Shown piece after piece: positions 16,240-24,717 of a DNA stretch of 64,000 bases (within the stretch, counting starts at the first letter, position 1; every line of letters begins with the position of its first letter). The stretch lies in assembly GCF_003026395.1 (NCBI RefSeq), contig NZ_PYOO01000001.1, positions 186,001 to 250,000 of the forward strand, given 5' to 3'. Under the pieces are notes generated by a model. It was not told the DNA's origin. It made no database searches and saw only the letters and a program-made list of their open reading frames with translations. The stretch comes from Photobacterium iliopiscarium (GTDB taxonomy: Bacteria > Pseudomonadota > Gammaproteobacteria > Enterobacterales > Vibrionaceae). A program made the position numbers and the translations under genes.

Positions 16240-17145
16240 ATGATAGATTTGCATTGGCTCAATACATTCGTTGCACTTTCTAAACATCAACATTTTGGAA
16301 AGACAGCCGCAGCACTTCATATGACACAACCAAATGTCAGCCTTCATATAAAACAATTAGAACAAACAACACGGGTAAAATTAATTGAAAGAAATCCATT
16401 TCGCTTAACACAGGCGGGAGAGAGATTACTAAAAAGCGCTGAAAATACCTTAATGGAACTGCAAGTTTGCCAAGCAGATATCAATGCTATCAATGAGTTA
16501 AACCAAGGTACACTAACGATTGCAGCCAGTGATATTATCTCACGCTTATTGCTTATCAGCCCTTTTCAGGCGTTTAAAAAAGAATACCCAGGCATTGACC
16601 TTTCTCTTTTCAATACCACCTCATCACAAGCAACAGAGCTGGTAAAAAGTGCTAAAGCAGATTTGGGGTTTGTGATTGCCCAAAAAGAAAGCCAACCTTT
16701 ACATTTTATGGAATTACGCCAAGTTAAGTGGTGTGCTTTAGGGAATGGATTAGAACGTTGGCAACGATTATCGCAAGATCCAGAAGCTATAATTGAACAG
16801 CCACCTCTTGCAGCAGAAGAGCCAACATTAATTCTGTTAGGCCATGATACCCGTACCCGTGAATTAATCGATTTAGCATTACCAAGCTTGCAACTGGCTA
16901 AATATCATGTGATGGAAGTCGGCAGTGTTGACGCGCAAATTGACTGGGCTGAAGCAGGATTTGGGGTAGCCATTGTACCCAGCTTTTCATTACATTCGAA
17001 ATTACATCTACAAACAACCATTACACCGTTACCACATTTCCCGACGACCAGCTTGGGCTATATTGTGCGCCAAAATCAAGTCTTATCACGAGCAATCAAG
17101 CAGTTATTACGTTGGGTTGATGATGAAATTCAACGTTCACAATAA
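16240..17145 (+). CDS. LysR-type transcriptional regulator
   Basis: The 301-residue product has the LysR winged helix-turn-helix at residues 1-60 (LHWLNTFVALSKHQHFGKTA, then MTQPNVSLHIKQLE) and a periplasmic-binding-protein-like effector domain from about 90. It is transcribed away from the second purA, and the 173-base gap between them holds a T-N11-A palindrome. It is therefore the likely regulator of that gene, perhaps in response to a purine-related ligand (inference). It is closed by the bidirectional terminator at 17197-17245. Confidence 0.88.
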   Translation: MIDLHWLNTFVALSKHQHFGKTAAALHMTQPNVSLHIKQLEQTTRVKLIERNPFRLTQAGERLLKSAENTLMELQVCQADINAINELNQGTLTIAASDIISRLLLISPFQAFKKEYPGIDLSLFNTTSSQATELVKSAKADLGFVIAQKESQPLHFMELRQVKWCALGNGLERWQRLSQDPEAIIEQPPLAAEEPTLILLGHDTRTRELIDLALPSLQLAKYHVMEVGSVDAQIDWAEAGFGVAIVPSFSLHSKLHLQTTITPLPHFPTTSLGYIVRQNQVLSRAIKQLLRWVDDEIQRSQ

Positions 17146-17196
17146 CACTTTGATTTATAAAAATAATTTAATTTATAAATAATGCATTATTAGACA

Positions 17197-17245
17197 AAAA
17201 ATGCCCTGATTGCCATTTTCAATAAAAAAAACGTCAGGGCATTTT
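17197..17245. terminator. bidirectional terminator
   Basis: AAAATGCCCTGA and TCAGGGCATTTT form a perfect 12-bp stem around a 23-base loop, with A- and T-rich flanks. It serves the LysR gene (+) and the convergent nlpE gene (-). Confidence 0.75.
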
Positions 17246-17253
17246 CTTAAAAA

Positions 17254-17697
17254 TTAATTATCATCGTTTTGTTTCAATGTATAAGCATCGGCTAAATCAC
17301 CGGTTATACGCTGGCCTTTTTGATCAAGCCGGAAAATACGATGTTCACCTACAAAATACTTCACAGATTTGTTACTTGTGAGATTTAACGTGATGGTATC
17401 ACCACGATCATTCCACTTAAATTTACCTTCATTAACAAATGGTTTAGCTTCTTTGCCTTGATAGGTTTCATTTAAAATAAACGTACCATTTTTATTTAAC
17501 GTTAAGCTCGTTTCAATACCAGAACAATCACCACAAGGTTGAATGCCTGTATATTCGCCCATCCAATCTAATGAATTCTGTGCATTATGCGCTTCCGCTT
17601 GTTGAGCAGTAGCATCACTTGCACTATTTTTTGCTTGGTCACAGCCCGCAAGAGAAAGCACAACCATAGCGGCTAATAAACATTTTTTTTTCACCAT
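17254..17697 (-). CDS. nlpE: NlpE-like copper-resistance/envelope-stress lipoprotein
   Basis: The 147-residue lipoprotein has signal MVKKKCLLAAMVVLS and lipobox LAGC (Cys at about 18). The mature part matches the NlpE N-terminal domain: WMGEYTGIQPCGDCSGIETS with the CxxC motif, then LTLNKNGTFILNETYQG. In E. coli, outer-membrane NlpE signals surface contact and lipoprotein-sorting faults to the CpxA kinase; the larger C-terminal domain is missing here, as in many relatives. AAGGAG three bases before the ATG fixes the start. It lies about 78 bases downstream of another lipoprotein gene on the same strand, probably co-transcribed. Confidence 0.88.
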   Translation of the reverse strand: MVKKKCLLAAMVVLSLAGCDQAKNSASDATAQQAEAHNAQNSLDWMGEYTGIQPCGDCSGIETSLTLNKNGTFILNETYQGKEAKPFVNEGKFKWNDRGDTITLNLTSNKSVKYFVGEHRIFRLDQKGQRITGDLADAYTLKQNDDN

Positions 17698-17775
17698 AAA
17701 CTCCTTGTGAAAAAAGAATAACCGAGCATTAATTAATAATACTCGGCCTCTTAACATAAAAATCAATACAATAAA

Positions 17776-18342
17776 TTAATTAGTTAAATCAGTTACTTTT
17801 TTCTCTGCTGAATCAACAGATTTATTCATCATATCAGCAGCATCTTTTACTTCTGCTTTTGTTTTATCCATTGCTGCATCTTTTACTTCTGTTGCCGTAT
17901 CTGCTGCATCAGTAGCAGCATCGTCCATTGCAGCCTTAGTATTATCTGCTGCTTCTTTCGATGCATCAATAGCGTTAGATGTTGCATCTTCTGCACTATC
18001 TTTTAATTCAGAGGTTTTATTCTCAACAGCAGTAGCAGAATCATCCACGGCTTGCTTAGAATCGGTCATTGCTGCATTAGAACTGTCTACTACGCTATTT
18101 TTCATTTCTTTCGCTTTATCAACAGCGTCGTTAACGGTATTTTTTACAGCATCAGCAGAATCATTTACCACTTGCTTTGTTGAATCAAGTGCCGCATTCG
18201 CTGTGCTAACAGCATCATCTTTTACTTGTGTCGCCGTTGCTTTTACTGAAGCCGCAGATTCTTTTGCTGAATCGTGGCTTGCTTGATCACAACCAACAAG
18301 CACTAAACCTGCAATAGCGATAGCAATAATACTTTTTTTCAT
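17776..18342 (-). CDS. repetitive helical lipoprotein, LEA/hydrophilin-like
   Basis: The 188-residue product has lipoprotein signal MKKSIIAIAIAGL and lipobox LVGC, then about 165 residues made almost only of Ala, Lys, Asp, Ser, Thr, Val and Glu (such as DSADAVKNTVNDAVDKAKEM and DAATDAADTATEVKDAAMD). There is no Pro, Trp or Tyr in that part. The spacing of alanines and charges gives long amphipathic helices with 11-residue-like periodicity, as in group 3 LEA proteins. A role in envelope desiccation or osmotic stress, or as a periplasmic spacer, is inference. AGGAG precedes the ATG. It is followed by nlpE. Confidence 0.75.
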   Translation of the reverse strand: MKKSIIAIAIAGLVLVGCDQASHDSAKESAASVKATATQVKDDAVSTANAALDSTKQVVNDSADAVKNTVNDAVDKAKEMKNSVVDSSNAAMTDSKQAVDDSATAVENKTSELKDSAEDATSNAIDASKEAADNTKAAMDDAATDAADTATEVKDAAMDKTKAEVKDAADMMNKSVDSAEKKVTDLTN

Positions 18343-18716
18343 ATTAACTCCTGTAAAATCCAAATTGAAATATAACCCTAACAGTATCCACGATTAGTAT
18401 GAAAAACATATCTAGTTAACGTCATGTCAAAGTCAATAATAGGTCATTTTTTTTCTTTATGCGGTATTTAATCTGTTTTATTTATAAAAATAAAATCATA
18501 AATACGAGAAATTATATTCACATTTCTTAATATTTACTTTTACTGATTAAAAATAATAAAGAAAATCACATACAATTGATAAAAAATCAAAAAAACAACA
18601 AGTTGTTCATTTTTAAATCTAGCTTTTAATTATCATATTTAAGATTTATTTTATTTAAACTACATTTTAAACAGAATAATATTATTATCTAATACATTAT
18701 TGATGACTGATAAATA
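18343..18716. other. very AT-rich intergenic region
   Basis: About 370 bases, strikingly poor in G and C, with many A and T runs. It must contain the promoter of the repetitive lipoprotein gene at its left. I see no frame, repeat or stable hairpin. Such tracts are good candidates for H-NS binding. Confidence 0.45.
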
Positions 18717-19031
18717 TTAAAATCCACACGAGATAAATTCATAAACATTAGCACCAAATAATGAACATGTTGTTTGAACAAACACCACTTGAGCACCAAC
18801 AGGACAATATAAATCATCACGAATATCTAGATTAATCATACTATTTGTTTGATCAGACATAACTTGTAAATAAAATTGGTCCTGTTTGTGAAAGAAATCC
18901 GGATTAACATCAACGACTCTTCCGATAACCGCTTCGGTTTTATACGTACGTCCTGCAACACTAATTAATAACATGGTAAGCAGAAAAAAAGATGCGCCTA
19001 ACGAAAAACTAATCTTTTGTGAAAAACGCAT
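18717..19031 (-). CDS. small membrane-anchored hypothetical protein
   Basis: A 104-residue protein with one N-terminal hydrophobic segment (ISFSLGASFFLLTMLLISVAG, about residues 7-27), either an uncleaved anchor or a signal peptide. A short beta-rich domain follows with three cysteines (LYCPVG, TTCSLF, ISCGF), which suggests an extracytoplasmic location. I do not recognise the family. GAGGTGG directly upstream supports the start. It is monocistronic between AT-rich spacers. Confidence 0.6.
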   Translation of the reverse strand: MRFSQKISFSLGASFFLLTMLLISVAGRTYKTEAVIGRVVDVNPDFFHKQDQFYLQVMSDQTNSMINLDIRDDLYCPVGAQVVFVQTTCSLFGANVYEFISCGF

Positions 19032-19146
19032 ACCACCTCACTAACAGCACCAAAAACAAACATAGTTAACAATTAAAACACAAACATACTACAATGATAC
19101 ATTTGTCAATGACAAGTAAAAATAAGGTAATCTTACTATCATGCTA

Positions 19147-21075
19147 TCATGATTTTTTTTCAGGAAAATGAATTACCGTTCCTTCTGCCGTTAATATATC
19201 GATCACTAATGGCGTGCCATGCTGGTCAAGGAACAATTCCCCAATCGCACTCTGGTTAATTAGTCGATGATGCCCCTCAGTATCAGGATCTCGTTTTTCA
19301 ATCAATAATCGCTTACGTTTAGTAAACCAGTTAAGAGGAGAATGTGGGCTATAAAGGCACCTATCCATCCAATCACAAAAACGGAGTAATCGATTAGGAA
19401 ATTCATTTTTCAATCCACTACAGGTTATTTGAAATATTTTAAATTGCCCTTTCAAATTACGTAGCGTTATATCGTAAGCAAACGAGTAATGTACATCACC
19501 CGATAAAATAATAAACGTTGTGGGTGTTTTAGTATGGGTAAAAATACTTAATAACGTATTAGCAGAACCTGGATGCGCCATCCAATTTTCAGCATCAACC
19601 ACTAATGGCTGACCGATCAAGGTCATCATCCGCTGTAAGGTTTCAATAAACTTAACCCCAAACATCGGCGCAGCTGAAACAATAATCACTGCCGATTCAT
19701 GCAATAATTCTTGTTGTAATTCAATTAATGCCTCCCAATCCATCAATCCAGACGGACGATTAGCATGTGATTCAGAACGCCAGCGTCGTGTACGGGTATC
19801 TAACACCACAACTTTAGGCACCGTCGCTATCGTGTAATGCCAACCTTCAAATCGATAAAAATACTCAGCTAATGCATCTTGTGCCTGTGGTGTTGGCTGT
19901 CCAAAAAACGTTCTAACCAGTGTTAAACACTGAGGGGGGAATTTTTCAGGTGCATTACCCCACCCTTGACATAACCAATAACTAATCAGAGCATTACCAA
20001 TAATACGGCGTGAAAACAAATTATCGTAAGCGGCCTTTTCCCAGCGTCGATTAAGCTGAAAGTCATCAGTAATATCATGATCATCAAAAATCATATAGGT
20101 TGGAATATGCGCCATTAATCGACGTACATTCTTTAGCCCCATCACAAAATCATCAATAATCGGCGCTTCATGTTGCCATGTTTGCTGCCATTTCTGTGAT
20201 ACCGCAACCCCCGCATTACAATAGCCATTGCGTACAAAACGGTCACGATCGACAAACGACCATAATGTTGGTGACCATACCAACAAATACATCGCAAAAA
20301 ATTCACTGAAGCTCATTAAATGATTTTCACATTCGCGAGAACTAAAAATAGGGGTTGTTGTTGTCGGTAAACAACGTCGCCACCAACTTTCATCATTAAC
20401 ATAATGCGGTAATAATTTATCACGGCCATAAATATTATGGGGATGCTGATACAACGCGGTAGTATCTGCAATTGGCGCTTGTTCAAACGTCTCATCAGGT
20501 AAACCTAACAATGCTGTTACCTGTTCAATCGCATCCAACATTGGCCCAGCCACATGATCGGCATAAATTTGATCGCCACTCATCATTAATAAGCTCGGAC
20601 GTTCAATTGGGGCTATCGTACTCACTTTATGATCAGCCGCAACTAAACTGTCTTTGCTCGAATAATGCGGGTTACGGCAAGAGCCATGTAAAACATAATC
20701 AGCTCGCTGTTGAATCACGACACTTAATCGTAATTCATCGCCGTATAATAAATCAGGCACCAGATCAGTTAACAAACCTTCCGATGTTATCACCTGATAT
20801 TCAAGCGGCGTATCTTGTGGAAAATCACCGTTAAAATGAGCAAGTACAACCCACGCATGCTTACCAATTTGAATTTGATGAGCTAAATCAAATTTCGCCT
20901 CATAAAAAGGCTGTTCATCTTTCCCCAGAAAAACACAAAAATCAGCATCTAATTGACGAGTCGTAACCAGCCAGAGGGTTAATTCTTTCGCGGTTACTTT
21001 GCGTAAAATCGGTCCAGCCACAATTAATGGTAGAGGATCTGTTGTTACCGTATTTTTCATTCTTTGTTCTATCAT
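19147..21075 (-). CDS. PhoD-like metallophosphatase family protein
   Basis: The 642-residue product contains the calcineurin-like phosphatase core of the PhoD family: HGSCRNPHYSSKDS at about 140, MSGDQIYADHVAG at about 165-178, MIFDDHDITDDF at about 343, and SGDVHYSFAY at about 528, giving the Asp/His/Asn metal ligands. The N-terminal 130 residues form a beta-rich domain. Classical PhoD is exported by Tat, but I see no twin-arginine or Sec signal here, so it may work inside the cell; the substrate is unknown. An alternative ATG at 21060 is possible. It ends near a LysR gene in the same direction. Confidence 0.82.
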   Translation of the reverse strand: MIEQRMKNTVTTDPLPLIVAGPILRKVTAKELTLWLVTTRQLDADFCVFLGKDEQPFYEAKFDLAHQIQIGKHAWVVLAHFNGDFPQDTPLEYQVITSEGLLTDLVPDLLYGDELRLSVVIQQRADYVLHGSCRNPHYSSKDSLVAADHKVSTIAPIERPSLLMMSGDQIYADHVAGPMLDAIEQVTALLGLPDETFEQAPIADTTALYQHPHNIYGRDKLLPHYVNDESWWRRCLPTTTTPIFSSRECENHLMSFSEFFAMYLLVWSPTLWSFVDRDRFVRNGYCNAGVAVSQKWQQTWQHEAPIIDDFVMGLKNVRRLMAHIPTYMIFDDHDITDDFQLNRRWEKAAYDNLFSRRIIGNALISYWLCQGWGNAPEKFPPQCLTLVRTFFGQPTPQAQDALAEYFYRFEGWHYTIATVPKVVVLDTRTRRWRSESHANRPSGLMDWEALIELQQELLHESAVIIVSAAPMFGVKFIETLQRMMTLIGQPLVVDAENWMAHPGSANTLLSIFTHTKTPTTFIILSGDVHYSFAYDITLRNLKGQFKIFQITCSGLKNEFPNRLLRFCDWMDRCLYSPHSPLNWFTKRKRLLIEKRDPDTEGHHRLINQSAIGELFLDQHGTPLVIDILTAEGTVIHFPEKKS

Positions 21076-21092
21076 TTACAAATATAAATTCA

Positions 21093-21977
21093 TTAGTTAT
21101 GTTGGGCGAACATCGTCTTCAATTCTTGATACATCCAACGCAATACGGGACCATTACCTTGATCGCGTCGTTTTACTAATCCCATATCAATCCAAGGTGA
21201 AGTGGGAATATTTTCAATCGATAATCGCACAACCCCATCTTTAAAGATTGAATAATTAAACACATGATCGGGAACAAATGCCCACCCCATATTCCTTAAC
21301 ACAAATGCTGTAATTGAATAATAACTATCAATATGCCAGTAGTTGGCAGAAAGTGCATCCGTGTGGTAATAGCCCATTCGATCACAAATTAATAATTGTC
21401 GATATTGACCTAACTGCTGCATTGTAGGTGCAGATACTTTTGCTAATGGATGATTTTTAGCCACAATCAGCGATGAATTAAACTCACAAATAGGGGTAAA
21501 TTCTAAACTATTAGGCAGTGTTTTACTGAAAAATAAAATCCCTAAATCAGCCGTTAAATCATCAACTTGACTTGCAATATCATCTTTTGAACCACTAATA
21601 ATCGTCAATTTCAATAATGGAAATCTAGCAGCAACGCGCTCAAAAAACTCTTCAAAAACGGTTGTCGGCGTCGCTTCATCCATTGCAATAGTGAGTGATA
21701 CTTCCTCGCCTTTGGTTAATGTTAACGCTCGCGATTGTAAGCGGTCACATTGAGCTAATACCACTTTTGCTTCTTCATACATCTGTTCTCCCGCAGGCGT
21801 TAGTACAGGTAAACGAGCACTACGATCAAACAAATCAAAGCCTAAATCTGCTTCCAGATTACTGATTGCGGTACTTATTCGTGATTGTGCTTTACCTATT
21901 CGCCGAGCAGCACCTGAAAACGATCCCTGTTCTACTGATATAACAAACGCATTGAGCTGATCTAATGTCCAATCCAT
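21093..21977 (-). CDS. LysR-type transcriptional regulator
   Basis: The 294-residue product has an N-terminal LysR helix-turn-helix (LDQLNAFVISVEQGSFSGAA, then KAQSRISTAISNLEADLG) and the substrate-binding fold after about residue 90. It is divergent from the MATE transporter gene, with a palindrome in the short gap, so it is the likely regulator of that pump. It lies only 17 bases upstream of the PhoD-like gene on the same strand and may be co-transcribed with it. Confidence 0.85.
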   Translation of the reverse strand: MDWTLDQLNAFVISVEQGSFSGAARRIGKAQSRISTAISNLEADLGFDLFDRSARLPVLTPAGEQMYEEAKVVLAQCDRLQSRALTLTKGEEVSLTIAMDEATPTTVFEEFFERVAARFPLLKLTIISGSKDDIASQVDDLTADLGILFFSKTLPNSLEFTPICEFNSSLIVAKNHPLAKVSAPTMQQLGQYRQLLICDRMGYYHTDALSANYWHIDSYYSITAFVLRNMGWAFVPDHVFNYSIFKDGVVRLSIENIPTSPWIDMGLVKRRDQGNGPVLRWMYQELKTMFAQHN

Positions 21978-22000
21978 AACCGTTTAAACCATCCGAAAAT

Positions 22001-22017
22001 AAGATAGATATTATCTT
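22001..22017 (+). promoter_or_regulatory. candidate LysR-type operator between regulator and MATE gene
   Basis: AAGATA-GATAT-TATCTT is a perfect palindrome with six-base arms in the gap between the LysR gene (starts 21977) and the MATE gene. Assignment to this regulator is by position only. Confidence 0.4.
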
Positions 22018-22070
22018 TGAACAATCTAAGAAACAAGGATAATACCGCTACCAATATAATGAGAACTTTT

Positions 22071-23447
22071 ATGCCATTAACTCACTCACCATCGCCATCA
22101 CTCACTATCAGTCAAAATTTTTGGCGTTATGCGATCCCATCAATTGCTGCCATGCTAGTCACTGGTCTATATCAAATTGTGGATGGCATTTTTGTTGGCC
22201 ATTATGTCGGATATCAAGGCTTAGCGGCGATTAATATGGCATGGCCAATTACCTATTTATTATCCGGCTTGGGTTTAATGATTGGTATCGGCAGTGGCAC
22301 TCTGATCTCTATTGCACGAGGAGAACAAAACCCTCAGCATGCACAACGAGCGTTAGATCACGCGGTACTATTAATTACCGTTATTAGTGTTATTGCATTG
22401 GGATTATTTGTTCATTTTGGTGAAACATTATTAACGATTCAAGGTGCTAACCACAGTATAAAAACACTCGCTTTACAATATGTAGAGAGTTTTGGTTGGG
22501 CTGCATTTGTTACTATTTTTGCAGGTGCAATACCGATGCTGATTCGTAATGATGATAGTCCCAAAATAGCCACCAGTTTATTAATTGCGGGCGCATTAAC
22601 AAATATTGGATTAGATTATCTTTTTATTGGCGTATTTAATTGGCAATTACAAGGTGCTGCAATCGCAACCATCATTGCACAAAGCATCACGGTTATCGGC
22701 GGCATTGTGTATTTCTGTTCGGCATATTCCCCCCTTCGTATCCGTTTCACCGTAACGAATATTCAATTGAGTCATTGCTGGAAAATTATCAGTCTCGGTT
22801 CATCCGTGTTAATTATGTACCTTTACGCAAGCTTTGTTGTTGCACTACATAATTATCAATTTATGCAATATGGTACTGAACTAACAGTCGGAGCATTTGC
22901 GATTGTCGGCTATATGATGACATTGTATTACTTAGTCGCTGAAGGTATTGCTGAGGGCATGCAACCACCAGTAAGCTATTATTATGGGGCTAAACAACCC
23001 AAAAACATTAAGAAAACAACCTATTTAGCGATTAAAGTCACCATTATTGCTGGTATTACATGGTTCACACTATTATACAGTTTCCCTCATACATTAATTG
23101 GGTTATTCAATAGTGGTAATTCAACACTCACCGATGAAGCGGTAGCGGGTATTCAATTACACTTATTTGCTATGTTTTTAGATGGTTTAATTGTATTAGC
23201 AACCGTGTATTTTATGGCGGTAGATAAAGCAGGCAAAGCGTTAGCGATTTCGGTCAGTAACATGTTAGTACAACTTCCTTTTTTATATTTTCTACCACAA
23301 TGGTTAGGCGTAAAAGGGGTCTGGTTATCAATGCCATTATCAACAGTTCTACTCAGTTTTATTGTTATTCCTGTCTTATGGTTAGACATTCGTAACCGTT
23401 GTCGACATACATCAACTGATATTGAAGCATTAACCACCGATCATTAA
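22071..23447 (+). CDS. MATE-family multidrug/sodium antiporter
   Basis: The 458-residue protein has twelve hydrophobic helices in two similar halves. It opens with the typical YAIPSIAAMLVTGLYQIVDG and FVGHYVGYQGLAAIN, and resembles the MepA/VcmB branch. MATE pumps export cationic drugs or metabolites in exchange for Na+ or H+. The start is uncertain: ATGs at 22059 and 22071 are both possible, and 22071 has a weak GAG upstream. A TTG at 22017 would overlap the operator and is unlikely. It is divergently paired with the LysR gene. Confidence 0.88.
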   Translation: MPLTHSPSPSLTISQNFWRYAIPSIAAMLVTGLYQIVDGIFVGHYVGYQGLAAINMAWPITYLLSGLGLMIGIGSGTLISIARGEQNPQHAQRALDHAVLLITVISVIALGLFVHFGETLLTIQGANHSIKTLALQYVESFGWAAFVTIFAGAIPMLIRNDDSPKIATSLLIAGALTNIGLDYLFIGVFNWQLQGAAIATIIAQSITVIGGIVYFCSAYSPLRIRFTVTNIQLSHCWKIISLGSSVLIMYLYASFVVALHNYQFMQYGTELTVGAFAIVGYMMTLYYLVAEGIAEGMQPPVSYYYGAKQPKNIKKTTYLAIKVTIIAGITWFTLLYSFPHTLIGLFNSGNSTLTDEAVAGIQLHLFAMFLDGLIVLATVYFMAVDKAGKALAISVSNMLVQLPFLYFLPQWLGVKGVWLSMPLSTVLLSFIVIPVLWLDIRNRCRHTSTDIEALTTDH

Positions 23448-23769
23448 TTATCAAAAATAACCCGCATTTTATTCGAATCACTGAATTATCAATATTTAAT
23501 TCAGTGATTCGACTTATTCTAACAATATGAATTAACTAAATAACTTTATATTCTCAACGAAATAAATATTCCTTTGTGCATTTTCGCAAAAAGCAAAGCA
23601 AAATGAATATTATATATAATAAATTCAGCTCTTATTAATAAAAATATATCCATAGAATAAAAAACGGTATTAGTCATTGATACTATGACAGATAAATAAT
23701 GTATTATGCTCTTGGCTTAATATTTGCTTATTTTTAAGAATAATAATCAAATTTAAGGCAAACAATATA
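23448..23769. other. intergenic region with a perfect inverted repeat
   Basis: About 320 AT-rich bases before the polysaccharide locus. At 23474-23511 CGAATCACTGAATTA pairs perfectly with TAATTCAGTGATTCG around an eight-base loop, 27 bases beyond the MATE stop codon. It lacks a clean T-tract, so it may be a terminator or an mRNA-stabilising hairpin. The right side should carry the promoter of the gene at 23770; I see no clear -35/-10 pair. Confidence 0.55.
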
Positions 23770-24717
23770 ATGCACTCACTACTATCAGATTCAATAACGT
23801 TACAAATTAATGCACTTCAAGATATGCAGCGCCAGTTAACGGCAACACAATCTGACGTTCTAATGGATTTAATCCACCGTCAAAGTGGTCAAATTATATT
23901 TTCAGGTATCGGTAAATCAGGTCATATTGCTCATAAAATTACCAGCTCAATAAAAAGCCTCGGCATTAATGCAACATTCCTTCATGCAAGTGAGGCCATG
24001 CATGGTGATATAGGACCATTAAACCGTCATGATCTGGCTTTTTTAATCTCTAACTCTGGCGAAACAGCGGAAATACTCGCACTCCAATCTCAACTCAAAC
24101 GTCGAGATATTCCAATTATTACGCTAACACGAAATCATACTAATAGTGTCGCTATGCAAGCTGATCTGAATCTTATTGCGGGATCATCAAAAGAAGCAGA
24201 TCCACACAACATATTACCAACATCGTCAACAACTTGTGCCTTAGTCATGGGTGATGCTATCACTATTGCCATTGCTAACTATCATGCCTTTTCTAAGACT
24301 ATTTTTGCTAACAATCATCCCCATGGCAACTTAGGGTTAAATGCATTAAAACCCCTTAAAACTCAGTTGCAATCAGTACCTATTATTAATACAGATACCC
24401 CATTACAACGGGTATTATCTCAATTATTATCAGGTCATCAGGGCTGTGTATTAGTCGGTAGTCAACAACAACTCCAAGGTCTAATTACCGAAGGCGACCT
24501 TAATCGCGCCATCTCTCACAACCCTCATCATTGGCAAAATATTCCAGCAAAAGAAATCATGTCGGTCAATCCAATAACCTTAAATGACAATCATACAGTA
24601 CATGATGCAGAACAACTTATGCAACAACACAATATTAATACTATTGTTATAGTATATCATAACAACACGCAGCATATCTCAGGTGTATACACTCGTATTT
24701 ACAGGAAGAAAATATGA
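23770..24717 (+). CDS. kdsD: arabinose-5-phosphate isomerase (KdsD/KpsF/GutQ family)
   Basis: The 315-residue product has an N-terminal SIS sugar-isomerase domain (about 25-165; FSGIGKSGHIAHK, FLHASEAMHGDIG, ISNSGETAEI, LPTSSTT) and two CBS domains (about 195-315). The family converts ribulose 5-phosphate to arabinose 5-phosphate, the first step to the eight-carbon acid Kdo. The housekeeping kdsD normally sits near the lpt genes; a copy in a polysaccharide locus parallels kpsF of group 2 capsules. It overlaps the next gene by four bases (ATGA), so the two are translationally coupled. It is marginally shorter than E. coli KdsD (328). Confidence 0.85.
   Translation: MHSLLSDSITLQINALQDMQRQLTATQSDVLMDLIHRQSGQIIFSGIGKSGHIAHKITSSIKSLGINATFLHASEAMHGDIGPLNRHDLAFLISNSGETAEILALQSQLKRRDIPIITLTRNHTNSVAMQADLNLIAGSSKEADPHNILPTSSTTCALVMGDAITIAIANYHAFSKTIFANNHPHGNLGLNALKPLKTQLQSVPIINTDTPLQRVLSQLLSGHQGCVLVGSQQQLQGLITEGDLNRAISHNPHHWQNIPAKEIMSVNPITLNDNHTVHDAEQLMQQHNINTIVIVYHNNTQHISGVYTRIYRKKI

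Noticed and set aside
22017-22070. TTG start for the MATE transporter
   Set aside because: It would place translation start on the candidate operator and lacks a ribosome binding site; downstream ATGs fit the family start better.
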